Shown: piece by piece, positions 16,443 to 24,900 of the stretch
How positions within the stretch are numbered: position 1 is the stretch's first letter
Layout of the letters: every line of letters starts with the position of its first letter
Source: Gp6-AA40 sp036407095
Lineage (GTDB): Bacteria; Acidobacteriota; Vicinamibacteria; Vicinamibacterales; UBA2999
Assembly (NCBI GenBank): GCA_036407095.1
Contig: DASWZV010000129.1
Span: 127,350-191,349 of the forward strand
Reading direction: 5' to 3'
DNA: 64,000 nucleotides
Position numbers and translations under genes: made by a program
The notes under the pieces: generated by a model
Told to the model about the DNA's origin: nothing
The model's input: only the letters and a program-made list of their open reading frames with translations
The model's database searches: none

Positions 16443-17810
16443 TCACTTCGCATTTTCGTCAGCGAACGGGTCCGAGCGCGCGGTGGCGCATCGTGTCACG
16501 CGGCCGTTCTCCAGCGTGAAAGCGACCACGCCGGCGTCGCTCGCCGTTGTACGACAGTCACCCCGTCTCACATCGCCAGACCAGCCGTCTCCCTTGAGCA
16601 GGCGGACCGCCGCCGGAAAGAGCGTGTCGAACGCGCTTCCAAAACCAAACCGCAGCGACTCGTCGTCGAGCAGCACGATGCGTCCGCGTGGCCCCGTCGT
16701 CTCGGTGTCGACGGCCTTCATGACCGAGGCCGATACATCAGCGGGCGCCACCCAGCGCTGGTCGCGCCACCAGTAAAGCGGAACGAGCGTAAACGCGGCC
16801 ACCAGCATTCCTGTCACGGCGGCACGAAAACGCAAGGGCCAGGCGCGCATCGCGCAGGAGGCGAGCGCGGCGGCAACGAACGCGCAGCCGATCGAAGGCG
16901 CCAGCGCATACAGGTCGGAACGATTCGCGGCGAAGATCGTGAGGGCCATGAATCCGATCGCCCAGAGCGCGCCGAACACGATCGCGCGCCGCTCGAACCA
17001 TACGAGTGGGAAGCAGGGACGAGACACGAAGGTGACGACGAGCCCGGCCAGCGCGCTGAAGAGGCCGGCCCGCACCGCGTATTCGGCGGCGTTGTGGGAA
17101 AAGTCTCTGAACCCGGATACCACCGGGTAGTGCGCGGGAAGATTCGTCGGACCGAAAGCGCCGCTGTTGAGGCGAAGCGGGATGTAGATCGCCAGAGCGG
17201 CCCAGAGCGGCCAGGCGCGTGCGAGCGTCGATGTGATCGTTCCCTCGCGCCGAGGGTCCCATGCAACAAACGTCGTCAGCACCAAGGGCAGCAGCACCGC
17301 CTCTTCCTTGCTGAGCAGCGCGAGCAGACACAGGACACCCGCCGTCCTGTAACGCTGGCGCAACGCGCAGTCGGCACTCGCCAGCGCGAACACACACAGC
17401 AAGAGTGCGGTGCGTCCGCTGATCCACAGCAGCGCCATGCGAGGCGCGTGGATGTCGAGCGTCCACACGCCCACGGCGAAGAGCGCAGCGGCGGCCGGCA
17501 ACGCCAGCGTTCGAGCGAGCCGGAACACCAGTCCTGCCGCAAGCACGAAGAGCGCGAGGTTCGTCAGGGCGTAGCCGAACGGGTTCAGGTGCCAGAGCTC
17601 GTAATCGGCGCTGAAGGTCAGCGACACCAGCGGCCGATAGAAACCTGGCTGCTGCGTGAACAGGCGGATCACATCCGACGACGATTCGATTCGACTGGTC
17701 TCGATCCAGGCGAAGTCGTCGCGCACGAAGCCGTGCCCAAGATCGGGACCGTAGATCGCGGCCAAGGCAGCCACCAGTGCCAGGAGTGCGAGTGCGAGTC
17801 GAAATGTCAC
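16443..17810 (-). CDS. Polytopic membrane protein, probable lipid-linked glycosyltransferase
   Basis: A 455-residue membrane protein with about nine to eleven hydrophobic segments. The first periplasmic loop has FVRDDFAWIE (about 29-38), an acidic pair in the position used by GT-C glycosyltransferases (PMT/ArnT type). It is followed by GFYRPLVSLTFSADYELW, common in bacterial proteins annotated as mannosyltransferase-like or TPR-associated membrane proteins. The C-terminal hundred residues are soluble. Sugar and acceptor cannot be predicted. The opposite strand has a long Arg/His/Gln-rich open frame, which is an artefact of the GC-rich codon pattern. Confidence 0.65.
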   Translation of the reverse strand: MTFRLALALLALVAALAAIYGPDLGHGFVRDDFAWIETSRIESSSDVIRLFTQQPGFYRPLVSLTFSADYELWHLNPFGYALTNLALFVLAAGLVFRLARTLALPAAAALFAVGVWTLDIHAPRMALLWISGRTALLLCVFALASADCALRQRYRTAGVLCLLALLSKEEAVLLPLVLTTFVAWDPRREGTITSTLARAWPLWAALAIYIPLRLNSGAFGPTNLPAHYPVVSGFRDFSHNAAEYAVRAGLFSALAGLVVTFVSRPCFPLVWFERRAIVFGALWAIGFMALTIFAANRSDLYALAPSIGCAFVAAALASCAMRAWPLRFRAAVTGMLVAAFTLVPLYWWRDQRWVAPADVSASVMKAVDTETTGPRGRIVLLDDESLRFGFGSAFDTLFPAAVRLLKGDGWSGDVRRGDCRTTASDAGVVAFTLENGRVTRCATARSDPFADENAK

Positions 17811-17888
17811 GAGGGTCAGGGAAGATTAGCAACCTTCACACTGACTCGCCAACCGAAGCTCGCTCGCGTGTCAGGCGAGCGAAGGTTG

Positions 17889-17924
17889 CCCTTCGACTCG
17901 CGTATTCGAGCGCTCGCTCAGGGC
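17889..17924. repeat. CCTTCGACTCGC / GCTCAGGGC palindromic repeat
   Basis: This stretch has the words CCCTTCGACTCGC and GCGCTCGCTCAGGGC. Related words are found at 21961-21981, 39311-39332 and 43997-44018. Here it lies 3' of the tRNA gene and is surrounded by further GCGAGC/GCTCGC words up to 17982, which could fold into an extended hairpin. It is probably a dispersed repeat family member. Confidence 0.5.
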
Positions 17925-17985
17925 ATTCGACGTGCAGTGGCTCGCCATGAGCGAGCCTGCGGCTCGCCGAAGGCGAGTCGAATGG

Positions 17986-18071
17986 TGCCTGAGGAGGGAA
18001 TCGAACCCACACGCCGGGTGACCGGCGCGAGATTTTGAGTCTCGTGCGTCTGCCAGTTCCGCCACTCAGGC
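17986..18071 (-). tRNA. tRNA-Leu (anticodon CAA)
   Basis: On the minus strand, the 7-bp acceptor stem GCCTGAG / CTCAGGC closes the cloverleaf. The anticodon loop CTCAAAA sits on a CGAGA/TCTCG stem and shows anticodon CAA, reading the leucine codon UUG. A long variable arm (CGCCGGTCACCCGGCG) is present as expected for a class II tRNA, and the T-arm has GGTTCGATTCC. The discriminator base is A, and CCA is encoded (17983-17985). Confidence 0.97.
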
Positions 18072-18169
18072 CCGTTCACCAGTGTAGTCGATTGCGAGTC
18101 GGCAAGCTGCTGACGACGGAAAGCGCAGTCGATGGAGCTGTGCGCCCACCGGACTGGCGTGCGGCAAGA

Positions 18170-18349
18170 TCAACTGGCCTTCGGCTTGCCGGTCGTGATG
18201 TCTCTCACCGCGCCTTCCGGCCGCTTCGGGTCGTAGCACCAGACGTGACCGCAGCGGTCGCAACGGTAGTAGTCGACGCGGGCCTGCTCGCTCGTCGCCG
18301 CGAGAAAGCGGCCGTCGTGAAAACATCGCGGGCACAGACTCTTTCGCAA
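18170..18349 (-). CDS. 59-residue zinc-ribbon protein
   Basis: A short frame encodes about 59 residues with two CxxC pairs: LCPRCFHDGRF near the N-terminus (C6, C9) and YYRCDRCGHVWCYDP (C30, C33). This is the spacing of a small zinc ribbon. It ends DITTGKPKAS. An in-frame stop precedes it, and the only start that includes the first CxxC is TTG 18349, which lacks a clear ribosome-binding site. Zinc binding is inferred from the cysteines; such mini-ribbons often bind nucleic acid or partner proteins. It follows no operon: tRNA-Leu lies downstream on the same strand. Confidence 0.55.
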   Translation of the reverse strand: MRKSLCPRCFHDGRFLAATSEQARVDYYRCDRCGHVWCYDPKRPEGAVRDITTGKPKAS

Positions 18350-18521
18350 GGTAAGGCGGGCAGCCTAACTCTCAGTGGCGGCGCAGTCTATCAGGGGCAG
18401 CCGAAATCGGACCCACCGGCCACCATGAGAACAGGTGCATCCGCAGTGCCGTTTACGACACCTCAGGGGCCGGAAGTATACTTCGCACACCCCATCCCTC
18501 TTCCGTGACGAGGAGGTCGAA

Positions 18522-19415
18522 ATGCGTCACGCTCATCGAGTGGAACGCGCTGCAATGTCGCTCGTCATCCTGACCACGCTCGGGTCTGGCCGCACGGGCG
18601 CGCAGATCGATCTCTCCGGCGAATGGGCTGCGCGACTCCACGAAGAAGTGCTGCTGCGCAGGGACCCGCCTGGACCGAGCATCGGCGACTATACGGGCCT
18701 CCCCGTCAACGACGCCGCACGCCTCAAAGCCGACAGCTGGGACGCATCGATCCTCTCGGTACGCGAGCATCAGACGACGCCCTCGTCCGCGATCTACTGG
18801 GCACGATCATTGGCGAACATGCGCATCACGACGATCGTCGACGAAAAGACGCAGCAGATCATCGCGTTGAGCATCTACCGCTCGCCCGGCACTGGCGCGG
18901 GCGGCACGACGCGCACGATCTGGATGGATGGACGTCCGCATCCGCCCGAATACGCCGCGCACACCTGGCTCGGATTCTCGACCGGACGATGGGAAGGCCA
19001 GACGCTCGTCGTGGAAACGACACACCTCAAGATGGGAGTGATTCAGCGCAACGGGCTGCCGCACAGCGATCAGGCGACGATGATGGAGCGGTTCTATCGG
19101 CACGGCGACGTCCTGACCTATGTCAGCATCGCCGACGATCCGATCTACCTCGAAGAACCGCTCGTGCGCACGACCAACTGGGCCCTCGATCCCTTGCAGC
19201 AGCTGGAACCGATCCCCACCCGCATCGTCGACGAGATTGCCGGCCAGCCGAAGGGCTACGTGCCGCATCACCTGCCGGGATCGAATCCATATCTGCGCGA
19301 ATTCGCCGAACGCGTCGCCCTTCCGTACGAAGCCACGCGGGGCGGGGCGAGAAGCATGTATCCTGAATACCAACAACGATTGAAGGAGCTCACACGAGGG
19401 GCTCCAATCCGGTGA
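18522..19415 (+). CDS. Secreted protein of the GRWEG(Q/E)TLVV family
   Basis: A 297-residue exported protein of unknown function. After a signal peptide (about 1-30) come an N-terminal LSGEWAARLHEE and a conserved core RTIWMDGRPHPPEY, then HTWLGFSTGRWEGQTLVVET. The same core appears in the 62012-63046 protein as TDGRSH ... GDSVGRWEGETLVVDT, so the window encodes two paralogues. I know of no established function; they accompany periplasmic oxidative enzymes in Acidobacteria. ATG 18522 is chosen over the earlier frame start because GAGGAGG lies eight bases before it. The stop overlaps the GTG start of bactofilin. Confidence 0.7.
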   Translation: MRHAHRVERAAMSLVILTTLGSGRTGAQIDLSGEWAARLHEEVLLRRDPPGPSIGDYTGLPVNDAARLKADSWDASILSVREHQTTPSSAIYWARSLANMRITTIVDEKTQQIIALSIYRSPGTGAGGTTRTIWMDGRPHPPEYAAHTWLGFSTGRWEGQTLVVETTHLKMGVIQRNGLPHSDQATMMERFYRHGDVLTYVSIADDPIYLEEPLVRTTNWALDPLQQLEPIPTRIVDEIAGQPKGYVPHHLPGSNPYLREFAERVALPYEATRGGARSMYPEYQQRLKELTRGAPIR

Positions 19416-19792
19416 CCATGACACATATCGGCCAACACGTTGTCATCAACGGCGAGTTCACCTCGGATGAAGACCTGCAGATGGACGGCACGATCACTGG
19501 CGACGTGCAGATCCGCGACGCGACGCTGACCATCGGCGAGACCGGCAAGGTCGAGGCCGACATCTACGGTACGCGCGTCGTCGTGCACGGCAGCGTGCGC
19601 GGATCGATCACGGCGAGCGCGCGCATCGAGCTGGGCCCTGCGGCGTGTGTCGAGGGCAACCTCAGCGCCGATCAAGTGGTCATCGCCGACGGCGCGCAGT
19701 TCCAGGGACACATCGACATGGCCCGCCGTACGGTCGCGATGAAGATGGCGCAGTACAAGGCCGGTCAGGCCACGGCCGGAGCATCCCGCTGA
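19412..19792 (+). CDS. Bactofilin (polymer-forming cytoskeletal protein)
   Basis: A 126-residue protein made almost entirely of the bactofilin beta-helix: regularly spaced Gly/Ile/Val turns such as VVINGEFTSDEDLQMDGTIT and GSVRGSITASARIELGPAA. Bactofilins self-assemble without nucleotide into filaments at the membrane and help to shape cells or place envelope enzymes. The GTG at 19412 overlaps the preceding stop (GTGA) and has GAGGGG at a good distance; ATG 19418 is an alternative. Its neighbour downstream, two bases after the stop, is the YtxJ-like gene. Confidence 0.92.
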   Translation: MTMTHIGQHVVINGEFTSDEDLQMDGTITGDVQIRDATLTIGETGKVEADIYGTRVVVHGSVRGSITASARIELGPAACVEGNLSADQVVIADGAQFQGHIDMARRTVAMKMAQYKAGQATAGASR

Positions 19793-19794
19793 AC

Positions 19795-20157
19795 ATGCCT
19801 CACCCAGACATCGCCCGCCTGCAGCGGATCGAGGAGTTCGATCAACTGCTGGACCAGACGTCCGACCGTCCTCTGCTGCTCTTCAAGCACAGCGTCACCT
19901 GCGGCACGAGCGCCGAAGCGCTCGATGAGCTGATCGAACACCTCAACGACGACAAGCTCGACGCGCGCTATGCGATCGTCACGGTGCAGTCGCATCGCGA
20001 GCTGTCGAACGCGGTTGCGAAGCGGCTCGGTGTACGGCACGAAACGCCGCAGGCGCTGCTGATTCACAAGGGCCGAGTGGTGTGGAGCGCGTCGCATTTC
20101 CGTGTGACCGCCGCGGCGATGCAGTCGGCGATCAGGTCACACCACGCCGTGCGATGA
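19795..20157 (+). CDS. ytxJ: YtxJ-like monothiol protein (bacillithiol system)
   Basis: A 120-residue thioredoxin-fold protein with FKHSVTCGTSAEAL around its single redox Cys36, matching the HSxxCxxSxxA pattern of YtxJ. In Bacillus, YtxJ is a monothiol bacilliredoxin-like protein used with bacillithiol. Its presence suggests that this organism makes bacillithiol, as other acidobacteria are thought to do. The cis-Pro loop is present as HETPQALLIH. The gene starts two bases after bactofilin's stop. Its 3' end overlaps the convergent methyltransferase gene by 26 bases. Confidence 0.8.
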   Translation: MPHPDIARLQRIEEFDQLLDQTSDRPLLLFKHSVTCGTSAEALDELIEHLNDDKLDARYAIVTVQSHRELSNAVAKRLGVRHETPQALLIHKGRVVWSASHFRVTAAAMQSAIRSHHAVR

Positions 20158-20674
20158 CGCTGGCGATCATGCCTCCGTCGTAGTCGCCTTCGCGACTCGA
20201 CAGGATCTCGAGCGGCTCGACCAGCGTCAGCAATTCTCCTGGTTCGAGCAGGAACGCCGGGTTGGTCGGCCGGCCGCGCGCCGCCTGCGCGCGCGTGAAC
20301 GTCTCGTACACGAACAAGCCGCCCGGACGCAGCGCCCGAGTCAGAACAGGAACGAGCGGCCGGTGCAGATAGCGGACCACCACGATCACGTCATAGGCAG
20401 GTGGGGTGAACTGCACCGCGTCCGCTTCGAGGTCGACGACTCGCGCGTGGAGCGGCAGCCCGCGACGGGCCGACTCGTCGATCAACGTCCGTATCGCCGC
20501 TTCGTCGCGATCGACCGCATAGGTGCGAAGCCCCCGCGCGGCCAGCCACAGCGCATGACGTCCGCTCCCACACGCCACGTCGAGCGCATCACCGACTCGC
20601 GGCAGCAGATGCTCGTGCGAAGTGAGCCAGGATGATGGTTCTACATTTTGCATTTCGCATTCTGCATTCTGCAT
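20132..20674 (-). CDS. Class I SAM-dependent methyltransferase (TehB-like)
   Basis: A 180-residue methyltransferase with motif I ALDVACGSGRHALWLAARG, acidic residue after strand 2 (YAVDRDE), VVDLEAD and the motif-IV region PPAYDVIVVVRYLHRPL. It is similar to TehB/small SAM methyltransferases; the substrate is unknown. The ATG at 20674 overlaps the upstream stop (TAATG), suggesting coupled translation. The first dozen residues (MQNAECEMQNVE) are encoded by a tandem TGCATT(C) repeat, so the original start was probably elsewhere or the repeat has replaced the native start. Confidence 0.8.
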   Translation of the reverse strand: MQNAECEMQNVEPSSWLTSHEHLLPRVGDALDVACGSGRHALWLAARGLRTYAVDRDEAAIRTLIDESARRGLPLHARVVDLEADAVQFTPPAYDVIVVVRYLHRPLVPVLTRALRPGGLFVYETFTRAQAARGRPTNPAFLLEPGELLTLVEPLEILSSREGDYDGGMIASVIARRGVT

Positions 20675-20675
20675 T
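20643..20675. repeat. Tandem TGCATT(C) word repeat
   Basis: About four to five copies of a 7-8 base word (TGCATTC, TGCATTTC, GCATTC) stand at the junction of two genes. On the minus strand the words encode the first residues of the methyltransferase. They lie exactly over the translational coupling point. Confidence 0.6.
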
Positions 20676-22011
20676 ACACGCCGTCGCTCAGCGCTCGTGC
20701 GACGGCATGACCAGCCACCCATCCCGACGACCACGCCCACTGAAAGTTAAAGCCACCGAGGCGCCCGTCGACGTCGAGGATCTCCCCGACCAGGTACAGT
20801 CCCGGACACACCCGCGACTCCATCGTCGCCGGATCGATCTCGTCGAGCGGCACGCCGCCGGCGGTCACCTCGGCGTAGCCATACCCGCGACTGTCGAGCA
20901 CGTCGAGCGGCGTCTCAATCAGCGCACGGATCAGGCGCCGCCGCGCATCCCTGCTCACATGCGCCATCGTAGTCTCGCGATCGATGCCGGCCCTCTCGAC
21001 CCACATGGCTGCGACGGCCGCGGGCAGCCGCGTCGCCAGCACGGTCGCGATCTGCGCGCGCGGCCGCGACCGCTCCTGTTCGAGCCACCATGCTTCGAGC
21101 GACTCGAACGAGTCATCCGGACACACGTTGACGGTCACTTCGGCCCTGCCGCCGTCGATCCGCGCACGGTGCCAGTGTCGTGACAGGTTGAGGACCACGG
21201 GGCCGCTCGCGCCGAAATGCGTCCACAACAACGAACCTTCGAGATGAACGGCCGCGCGGCTGTTGCTCATGAGCGTCAGCCGCACGTCGTGCGACACGCC
21301 CGACAGCGCAGGGTGCCACTCGTCGCCGAGGACGAGCGGCGCCAGTGCCGGCGTCGTCTCGACATAGCCATGTCCCATGCGTTGCGCGAGCGTGTAGCCC
21401 AGCCCGTCGCTCCCGGTCTTGGGCAATGATCGCCCGCCGGTCGCGAGCACGACCGCTCGGGCTGTGCGACGGTGCCCACCTTCGATTTCGATCGTGAACG
21501 GAGCCCACGTCTGCTGACCTGTCCGCCGCAGCCGCGGCGAAGGCCCACGCTCGACACGAACGTCGATCACCCGTTGCTCGCTTTCGATCTCGATGCGCAG
21601 GCGTGCCGCTTCAGCGAGCAGCGCGTCGAGCACCGTACGCGAGCGGTTCGTGTCGGGAAACAGCTTGCCATCCTCTTCCTCGTGCAGCGAGACGCCGAGA
21701 GACCGAAAAAGCGCGGCCGCGCGGTCGGCAGGAAATGCCCGCAGCACGCTTCGCACTGCGCGTGATGACCCGCCCCAGAAGTCGCGCTCGGTGACGATGC
21801 GATTCGTGACATTGCAGCGGGAGCCGCCGCTCACGAGAATCTTGGCACCGATACGACGTGCGCCGTCCAGGCAGGTCACATGCAGGTCCGGTGCGGCGCG
21901 CGCGGTGAAGATCGCCGCCGCCAATCCTGCCGCGCCAGCCCCGATCACCACCACGTCCCTGGCCTGAGCGGAGTCGAAGGCTTTGGCACGAGCGTAGTCG
22001 AGGACGGTCAC
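20674..22011 (-). CDS. HI0933-family flavoprotein oxidoreductase
   Basis: An FAD-dependent protein of about 445 residues. The dinucleotide-binding motif VVVIGAGAAGLAAAIF is near the N-terminus. The family signature GAKILVSGGSRCNVTN follows, with a second FAD-contact segment VVLATGGRSLPKTGSDGLGY. The C-terminal region ends in GEILDVDGRLGGFNFQWAWS and SGWVAG, which is typical of the HI0933/YhiN group. Their physiological reaction is poorly known. The start is uncertain: GTG 22011 or 22020 are possible. The 15 residues before the FAD motif are encoded by a dispersed repeat (21961-21981), so an internal GTG closer to the FAD motif may be the ancestral start. Confidence 0.88.
   Translation of the reverse strand: MTVLDYARAKAFDSAQARDVVVIGAGAAGLAAAIFTARAAPDLHVTCLDGARRIGAKILVSGGSRCNVTNRIVTERDFWGGSSRAVRSVLRAFPADRAAALFRSLGVSLHEEEDGKLFPDTNRSRTVLDALLAEAARLRIEIESEQRVIDVRVERGPSPRLRRTGQQTWAPFTIEIEGGHRRTARAVVLATGGRSLPKTGSDGLGYTLAQRMGHGYVETTPALAPLVLGDEWHPALSGVSHDVRLTLMSNSRAAVHLEGSLLWTHFGASGPVVLNLSRHWHRARIDGGRAEVTVNVCPDDSFESLEAWWLEQERSRPRAQIATVLATRLPAAVAAMWVERAGIDRETTMAHVSRDARRRLIRALIETPLDVLDSRGYGYAEVTAGGVPLDEIDPATMESRVCPGLYLVGEILDVDGRLGGFNFQWAWSSGWVAGHAVARALSDGV
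21961..21981. repeat. CCTTCGACTCCGCTCAGG repeat inside N-terminal codons
   Basis: The minus strand reads GCCTTCGACTCCGCTCAGGCC, nearly the same as the copy at 43997-44018. It is read in frame at the N-terminus of the HI0933-type protein as AFDSAQA. Confidence 0.6.
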
Positions 22012-22031
22012 TTCACGCACAATAACGCAGC

Positions 22032-23369
22032 ATGCTCCAAACAACGGGCGTGGACAGCACGGGCCGCCAGAAGGCCCTCCCTGCGGGGCCGATCGATGGG
22101 CCGCCTGACGGCGGCCGCTACGCCGATGTCATCGGCGGAGTCACGACGTTCTTCACGATGGCGTACATCGTTGTCGTGAATCCCGGCATCCTCGCATCGC
22201 CCGGCACCGGCCTGCCGTTCTCGGGCGCTCTGACCGCCACAGTGCTCGTGGCCAGCAGCATGACGCTGCTGATGGGTCTCTACGCGAAGCTGCCCTTCGC
22301 GGTCGCGCCGGGCATGGGGCTCAACGCGTTCTTCGCCTACACCATCGTCATTCAGCAGCACGTGCCGTGGCAGACCGCGCTCGGAATCGTGTTCTGGGCA
22401 GGCGTCCTCTTTCTACTTGTCTCGGCGACACGGCTGCGCGAGGCGATCGCGACGTCCATACCCACGAGCCTGCGGATGGCTGCCGCGGGCGGCATCGGAC
22501 TGCTCCTCACGCTGATCGGTCTGCGCAACGCAGGACTCATCGCCGCCGACCCGGCCACGATCGTACGGCTTGGCGTGCTCGATCATCGCGCGGTGATGCT
22601 CCTGGCGGGACTTCTGATCGCGGTCGTGCTGCAGCAACGCCGGAACCCGCTGGCATTCCTCGCTTCGATCTTCGCGGTCACAGCCGCGGGCTGGATCCTC
22701 GGCTACGAAACGCCTCCCGATCGCGTGTTCAGCGCGCCGGACTTTTCGTCCGCGTTCCTGAAGCTGGACGTGTTCGGGGCCCTGCGGCTGGCGCTTCTGC
22801 CGGCGATGATCTCGATGCTCTTCACGGATCTCTTCGACTCGCTCTCCACGTTCATCGGCGTGTCCAGCGCCGCAGGGCTCACGGAATTGGACGGACGGCC
22901 GCTCAACCTTCGACGCGGCCTGATCGTCGATGCAATGGCCACGCTCGGCGCGGGGCTTGCGGGCTCGTCGTCAGGAACGGCCTATGTGGAGAGCATTGCT
23001 GGCATCCGCATGGGTGGTCGCACGGGACGCGCGTCGGTCGTGACCGCGCTGTGTTTCGTGCCGTGCTTCTTCATCGCGCCGCTGGCCGCGTCGGTCCCGG
23101 GCTACGCGACCGCGGCGGTGCTGGTGCTCGTTGGCCTCGCGATGTTTCAGATGGTCGGCACCGTGAACTTCACGGCGATCGAAGACAGCCTGCCCGCCTT
23201 CGTGACCATTGTGTTGATCCCGCTGACGCTTTCGATCACGCAGGGGATCCTGTGGGGATTCCTGCTGCACGCGCTCGCGTACGCGGCAGTCGGGCGCAGC
23301 AGAGACGTCACCGGTATCGCGTGGGCGCTCGCTGTGATCGCTGCAGGCCTGTTGATGCTCGGACGGTAG
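22032..23369 (+). CDS. NCS2-family purine permease (AzgA-like)
   Basis: A 445-residue inner-membrane transporter with 12 or more hydrophobic segments. Its start YADVIGGVTTFFTMAYIVVVNP and MGLYAKLPFAVAPGMGLNAFF match the AzgA/PbuG branch, which imports adenine, guanine or hypoxanthine with protons. SLSTFIGVSSAAGL, SSGTAYVESIAG and ALCFVPCFFIAPL are further family blocks. The N-terminal 30 residues before the first membrane segment are variable. The gene is divergent from the flavoprotein gene, with only about 20 bases between starts. Confidence 0.93.
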   Translation: MLQTTGVDSTGRQKALPAGPIDGPPDGGRYADVIGGVTTFFTMAYIVVVNPGILASPGTGLPFSGALTATVLVASSMTLLMGLYAKLPFAVAPGMGLNAFFAYTIVIQQHVPWQTALGIVFWAGVLFLLVSATRLREAIATSIPTSLRMAAAGGIGLLLTLIGLRNAGLIAADPATIVRLGVLDHRAVMLLAGLLIAVVLQQRRNPLAFLASIFAVTAAGWILGYETPPDRVFSAPDFSSAFLKLDVFGALRLALLPAMISMLFTDLFDSLSTFIGVSSAAGLTELDGRPLNLRRGLIVDAMATLGAGLAGSSSGTAYVESIAGIRMGGRTGRASVVTALCFVPCFFIAPLAASVPGYATAAVLVLVGLAMFQMVGTVNFTAIEDSLPAFVTIVLIPLTLSITQGILWGFLLHALAYAAVGRSRDVTGIAWALAVIAAGLLMLGR

Positions 23370-23552
23370 ACGATCGCTGGACGTGGCCTCCACCCAAAGT
23401 CTCAATTTACACACCTGCGATTCCAGTTCTGTCGCGCGATTCGACACGTAAAATCTCGCGTCACTGTCGTTCTCGCGGAATCGGGCCGAGAACGTCGATG
23501 GAATGTACCTTGATAGTCGCCTCCCTGATTCCCTCCTGGCAACGAGTCCCTC

Positions 23553-24896
23553 GTGATTGATACGGCGCTACCAGCATCGCTCACGGCCGCGCATCTGGCG
23601 CTGGCGGCGCTTCGGCATCACCGTGCGCGGTCGTCCTGGCTCAATCTCTTCGTACTGCCGTCGTTTCTGTTCGCGACCACGCCGTGGATCTGGCCGTCTG
23701 CGCAAGCCCTGATCGTGCAGTTCTGCGCACATGTGGTTTGGGTCGTGCTGTGCGAGATCGTCTTTCCGGTCCCAAGCCCTACTCGACCCGCGAATCCGAA
23801 CTCGGACAGGCCTGGCGCACCGCCACCGGCGCGGTCGGCGCTTGCACCATCGCCCGGCCAGGCTAGGGACGCCGGTGGTTTCGCCCCCACGACTGTGCTG
23901 GCGGTACTCGAAGAGGCGACCGATATCCGGACGTTCCGGCTCGCGCGTCCTCACGGCTTCGAGTTCACATCCGGTCAATTCGTACCGGTCCGCGTTTCGA
24001 TCGACGGCAAGCCGCACGTTCGCTGCTATTCGATCAGTTCGTCACCCGATTCGCGCGGCTTCATCGAAATCTCCGTTCGTCGACAGGGCCTGGTTTCGAC
24101 GACGCTCCACGCCACGCTGCGTGAGGGTTCGTCGCTCGTCATCGGCCGAGCCGCCGGGCGGTTCGTGTACCCTGCCAACGACGCGCGGCCGCTCGCCTTG
24201 CTGGCCGGGGGCATTGGAATCACGCCGCTGCTCTCGATGCTGCGTTTCGCGGTCTCGTCGGATCCCACGCGACCGATCACGCTGCTCTACTCCGCCCGCG
24301 ATCGACACGCGCTGGCGTTTCTCCCTGAGCTCCGTGTGCTCGCACAGCGGCACCCGCAAGTGCGCATCGGCGTCACTGTCAGCGAGCGCGATGCGCCCGA
24401 GCCGTGGCGGCGAGGTCGAATCGACCTGGCGATGGTGCGTCAGTACGTCGCGCACCCGGCACACACGATCTTCTGCGTCTGCGGTCCAACGGCCATGATG
24501 GCCGACATGGAGCGTCTGCTCACGGAAGTTGGTGTGCCTGCCAGTCAGATCCGGTCTGAACAGTTCGACACGGCGGTCGCCGCCACTGCGCTGAACACCC
24601 GCTCCTCGGCTCATGACGTCAGTGACACCAGCCAGCGCGGTTACCAGCTGAAGTTTGCGACATCGGGACGGACGTCACGCGTGACAGGGTCGCAGACGCT
24701 GCTCGAAGCGGCCGAGGCCGAGGGCGTGGCCATCACCTTCTCGTGCCGATCGGGTGTCTGCCAGGCGTGCCGCACGCGTCTTGCGGCGGGTGACGTCGAT
24801 TGCCAGTCCAGCGTCCTCGACGCCGAGGATCGCGCCGCTGGCTTCATCCTGCCCTGCGTCAGCGTGGCGCAAAGCGATTGCGTACTCGAGGCATGA
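23553..24896 (+). CDS. Membrane-anchored NAD(P)H:2Fe-2S oxidoreductase, first gene of electron-export cluster
   Basis: A 447-residue protein in three parts. Two hydrophobic segments at the N-terminus (about 28-46 and 51-71) anchor it. A ferredoxin-reductase unit follows with the FAD motif RCYSISS and the nucleotide motif LAGGIGITPLLSML, then FCVCGPTAMM. At the C-terminus is a plant-type 2Fe-2S ferredoxin with FSCRSGVCQACRTRL and a last Cys in ILPCVSV. It should take two electrons from NAD(P)H and pass them one at a time through the iron-sulphur cluster. It sits four bases before the cytochrome-b-like gene and, by context, feeds electrons to the multihaem proteins. It starts with GTG; no strong ribosome-binding site is seen. 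Confidence 0.88.
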   Translation: MIDTALPASLTAAHLALAALRHHRARSSWLNLFVLPSFLFATTPWIWPSAQALIVQFCAHVVWVVLCEIVFPVPSPTRPANPNSDRPGAPPPARSALAPSPGQARDAGGFAPTTVLAVLEEATDIRTFRLARPHGFEFTSGQFVPVRVSIDGKPHVRCYSISSSPDSRGFIEISVRRQGLVSTTLHATLREGSSLVIGRAAGRFVYPANDARPLALLAGGIGITPLLSMLRFAVSSDPTRPITLLYSARDRHALAFLPELRVLAQRHPQVRIGVTVSERDAPEPWRRGRIDLAMVRQYVAHPAHTIFCVCGPTAMMADMERLLTEVGVPASQIRSEQFDTAVAATALNTRSSAHDVSDTSQRGYQLKFATSGRTSRVTGSQTLLEAAEAEGVAITFSCRSGVCQACRTRLAAGDVDCQSSVLDAEDRAAGFILPCVSVAQSDCVLEA

Positions 24897-24900
24897 CGGC

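Noticed and set aside
16095..18038. A 647-residue plus-strand open frame, very rich in Arg, His, Gln and Glu
   Set aside because: It is antisense to the membrane protein gene and runs through the tRNA-Leu gene; composition is that of a GC-codon mirror frame with no domain.
17871..18065. Small ORF starting within tRNA-Leu (MAELADARDSKSRAG)
   Set aside because: A well-known false call created by the tRNA-Leu sequence itself.
20640..20680. Short direct repeats considered as a CRISPR remnant
   Set aside because: Words are 7-8 bases without spacers of regular length, and no cas gene is near.
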